Assembly: GCA_017452405.1 (NCBI GenBank)
Contig: JAFTMM010000044.1
Coordinates: 1-5,578 of the forward strand
Direction: 5' to 3'
From: Clostridia bacterium
GTDB lineage: Bacteria; Bacillota; Clostridia; Christensenellales; Pumilibacteraceae
DNA: 5,578 bases
Shown here: in pieces, positions 4,795 through 5,578 of the stretch
Numbering within the stretch: position 1 is the stretch's first letter
Layout: every line of letters starts with the position of its first letter
Program-made: the position numbers and the translations under genes
The notes under the pieces: generated by a model
Told to the model about the DNA's origin: nothing
Database searches by the model: none
What the model saw: the letters and a program-made list of their open reading frames with translations, nothing else

Positions 4795-5225
4795 CAGAAC
4801 GTCTGATATACCCAGATGTAAACGTAACTATCTTTTACTTTTAAAGTTTCCGCACCCAAAATCGCAGAGCCGTATATCTTCTCATTATATTCAATAGTCC
4901 CCCAAGCTACATTGGAGTTATCTTCATCATCAGTATAGAGCATCCAACAGCTACTGTAATCAGCAGGATTGGAAATACCATTTACGGACGAGACCATTCC
5001 GCTTTTTATCTCAAATTCAAGCTCACCCGATTCTTTCAGGCTGGTCATGTATTCTACAAGAGTGGTTTCTTCGGTAAGCTCCATTTGTTCGCTTGATACC
5101 GTTATAACGATATACGTGTCCGATTCTTTGATAACTAACGGCTCTGTCGTTCCGCAAGCCGAGAATAGCGTTGCCGTAACGAAAATGCTCATAAGCATGA
5201 GCGTGCAAATTAAAAATTTTTTCAT
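4794..5225 (-). CDS. DUF4430-like lipoprotein, probable ligand-binding partner
   Basis: A 143-aa exported lipoprotein. The signal peptide has a KK start, a hydrophobic core (4-20) and a lipobox-like LFSAC with the lipidated Cys at 24. The Phe at -3 is a little unusual. The mature part is short and beta-rich; MVSSVNGISNPADYSSCWMLY (76-96), with a small-residue turn and a Trp, and an end in DSYVYIWVYQ (132-141), match the DUF4430 pattern, a fold related to the beta domain of transcobalamin. The usual larger alpha/alpha barrel of transcobalamin is absent. It is anchored outside the membrane and translated together with the adjacent S component (TGATG overlap), so the two likely work on the same substrate. 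It has a near-perfect ribosome binding site. Promoter not seen; the leader contains a 38-bp repeat array. Confidence 0.85.
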   Translation of the reverse strand: MKKFLICTLMLMSIFVTATLFSACGTTEPLVIKESDTYIVITVSSEQMELTEETTLVEYMTSLKESGELEFEIKSGMVSSVNGISNPADYSSCWMLYTDDEDNSNVAWGTIEYNEKIYGSAILGAETLKVKDSYVYIWVYQTF

Positions 5226-5230
5226 ATGTA

Positions 5231-5236
5231 CCTCCT
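5231..5236 (-). promoter_or_regulatory. Ribosome binding site of the lipoprotein gene
   Basis: AGGAGG, followed by T, at five bases from the ATG. It is the strongest ribosome binding site in the window and fixes the start. Confidence 0.88.
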
Positions 5237-5240
5237 AATA

Positions 5241-5520
5241 GATCCTTCGACTTCGCCTAACGGCTCCGCTCAGTTCGACGATACCAAAACGCGCCTAACG
5301 GCTCCGCTCAGGACGACGATACCAAAACGCGCCTAACGGCTCCGCTCAGGTCGACGATATCAAAACGTGCCTAACGGCTCCGCTCAGGTCGACGATATCA
5401 AAACGCGCCTAACGGCTCCGCTCAGGTCGACGATATCAAAACGCGCCTAACGACTCCGCTCAGGTCGACGATATCAAAACGCGCCTAACGGCTCCGCTCA
5501 GGTCGACGATAACCAAAAAC
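5241..5520. repeat. Seven tandem 38-bp repeats with a REP-like head
   Basis: Units start at 5255, 5293, 5331, 5369, 5407, 5445 and 5483, always 38 bases apart. Each begins GCCTAACGGCTCCGCTCAGG, then has about TCGACGATATCAAAACGC. Units 4 and 5 are identical; unit 3 differs at its last base and unit 6 at one G-to-A. Units 1, 2 and 7 differ more, near the CGATATC part. The array is not coding: each unit carries a stop in both orientations and 38 is not a multiple of three, so all frames close. Bases 5241-5254 (GATCCTTCGACTTC) extend unit 1 to a form like the dispersed CCTTCGAC...CTCAG elements of many genomes, so the array may have grown inside one. It fills the space before the lipoprotein gene; no promoter is evident within it. 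Confidence 0.92.
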
Positions 5521-5546
5521 AAACGACCATACTAAAATTGACAGAC

Positions 5547-5569
5547 AAAATGCGCCTTTTTCGGGCGCA
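5547..5569 (-). terminator. Terminator of a gene beyond the right edge
   Basis: On the minus strand TGCGCC and GGCGCA form a 6-bp G/C-rich stem around the loop CGAAAAA, followed by only four Ts. It probably ends a minus-strand gene lying right of the window, leaving about 20 bases between it and the repeat array. Confidence 0.55.
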
Positions 5570-5578
5570 CTAAAAAAT

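Noticed and set aside
5255..5520. CRISPR array
   Set aside because: The units are contiguous with no unique spacers, and there are no cas genes.
5226..5578. Cobalamin riboswitch upstream of the lipoprotein/ECF pair
   Set aside because: No B12-box-like sequence or matching fold is seen; the region is filled by the 38-bp repeats.
5226..5578. Promoter for the lipoprotein gene within the array or just right of it
   Set aside because: TTGATA occurs in the units but no -10 lies at 16-18 bases; the right flank holds no -35/-10 pair of acceptable spacing.

Overview
The window looks like a piece of a Bacillota (Clostridia-type) chromosome of moderate-to-low GC. The support is the gene content (Mini-ribonuclease III, an ECF-type S component, an AraC regulator, a short J-domain protein), AGGAGG-like ribosome binding sites and clear SigA-type promoters with 17-18 base spacers. 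No phage, IS element, CRISPR array, tRNA or rRNA is visible. The species cannot be told from the sequence.

Layout. (1) 2-1212, minus strand: mrnC followed by thyA, overlapping by four bases (ATGA). The pair starts from a promoter so close to the mrnC ATG that the mRNA is predicted to be leaderless. (2) 1213-1549, no protein gene: three tandem hairpin-plus-T-tract terminators, two of them inside perfect 65-bp direct repeats, downstream of a strong minus-strand promoter with an A/T-rich upstream region. I read this as a small-RNA gene of about 107 nt or longer, with an 8-bp hairpin at its 5' end and a C-rich linker that could pair with ribosome binding sites. (3) 1550-2014, minus: a short J-domain protein starting with GTG, again with a -10 box exactly six bases before the start codon. 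(4) 2015-2289: divergent intergenic region with three AAATTGCT boxes and a TTGACA-N6-TGTCAA dyad over the -35 of the araC-family gene. (5) 2290-3270, plus: AraC-family regulator with a cupin sensor domain, ending at a strong terminator (3289-3332) that also serves the convergent uppP. (6) 3354-5225, minus: uppP with its own promoter and, upstream of it, a two-gene unit made of a DUF4430-like lipoprotein and an ECF-type S component whose stop and start codons overlap (TGATG). (7) 5226-5578: seven tandem 38-bp repeats in front of the lipoprotein gene, then a terminator from a gene beyond the right edge.

How the parts work together. thyA supplies dTMP, and mrnC matures 23S rRNA; they form a housekeeping operon. 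uppP recycles the undecaprenyl carrier for cell-wall synthesis. The lipoprotein and S component probably act together in uptake of a small molecule. A corrinoid is a guess from the DUF4430/transcobalamin relation, and no cobalamin riboswitch is visible. The least ordinary parts are the candidate small RNA at 1249-1497, the two predicted leaderless mRNAs, and the 38-bp array in the lipoprotein leader.
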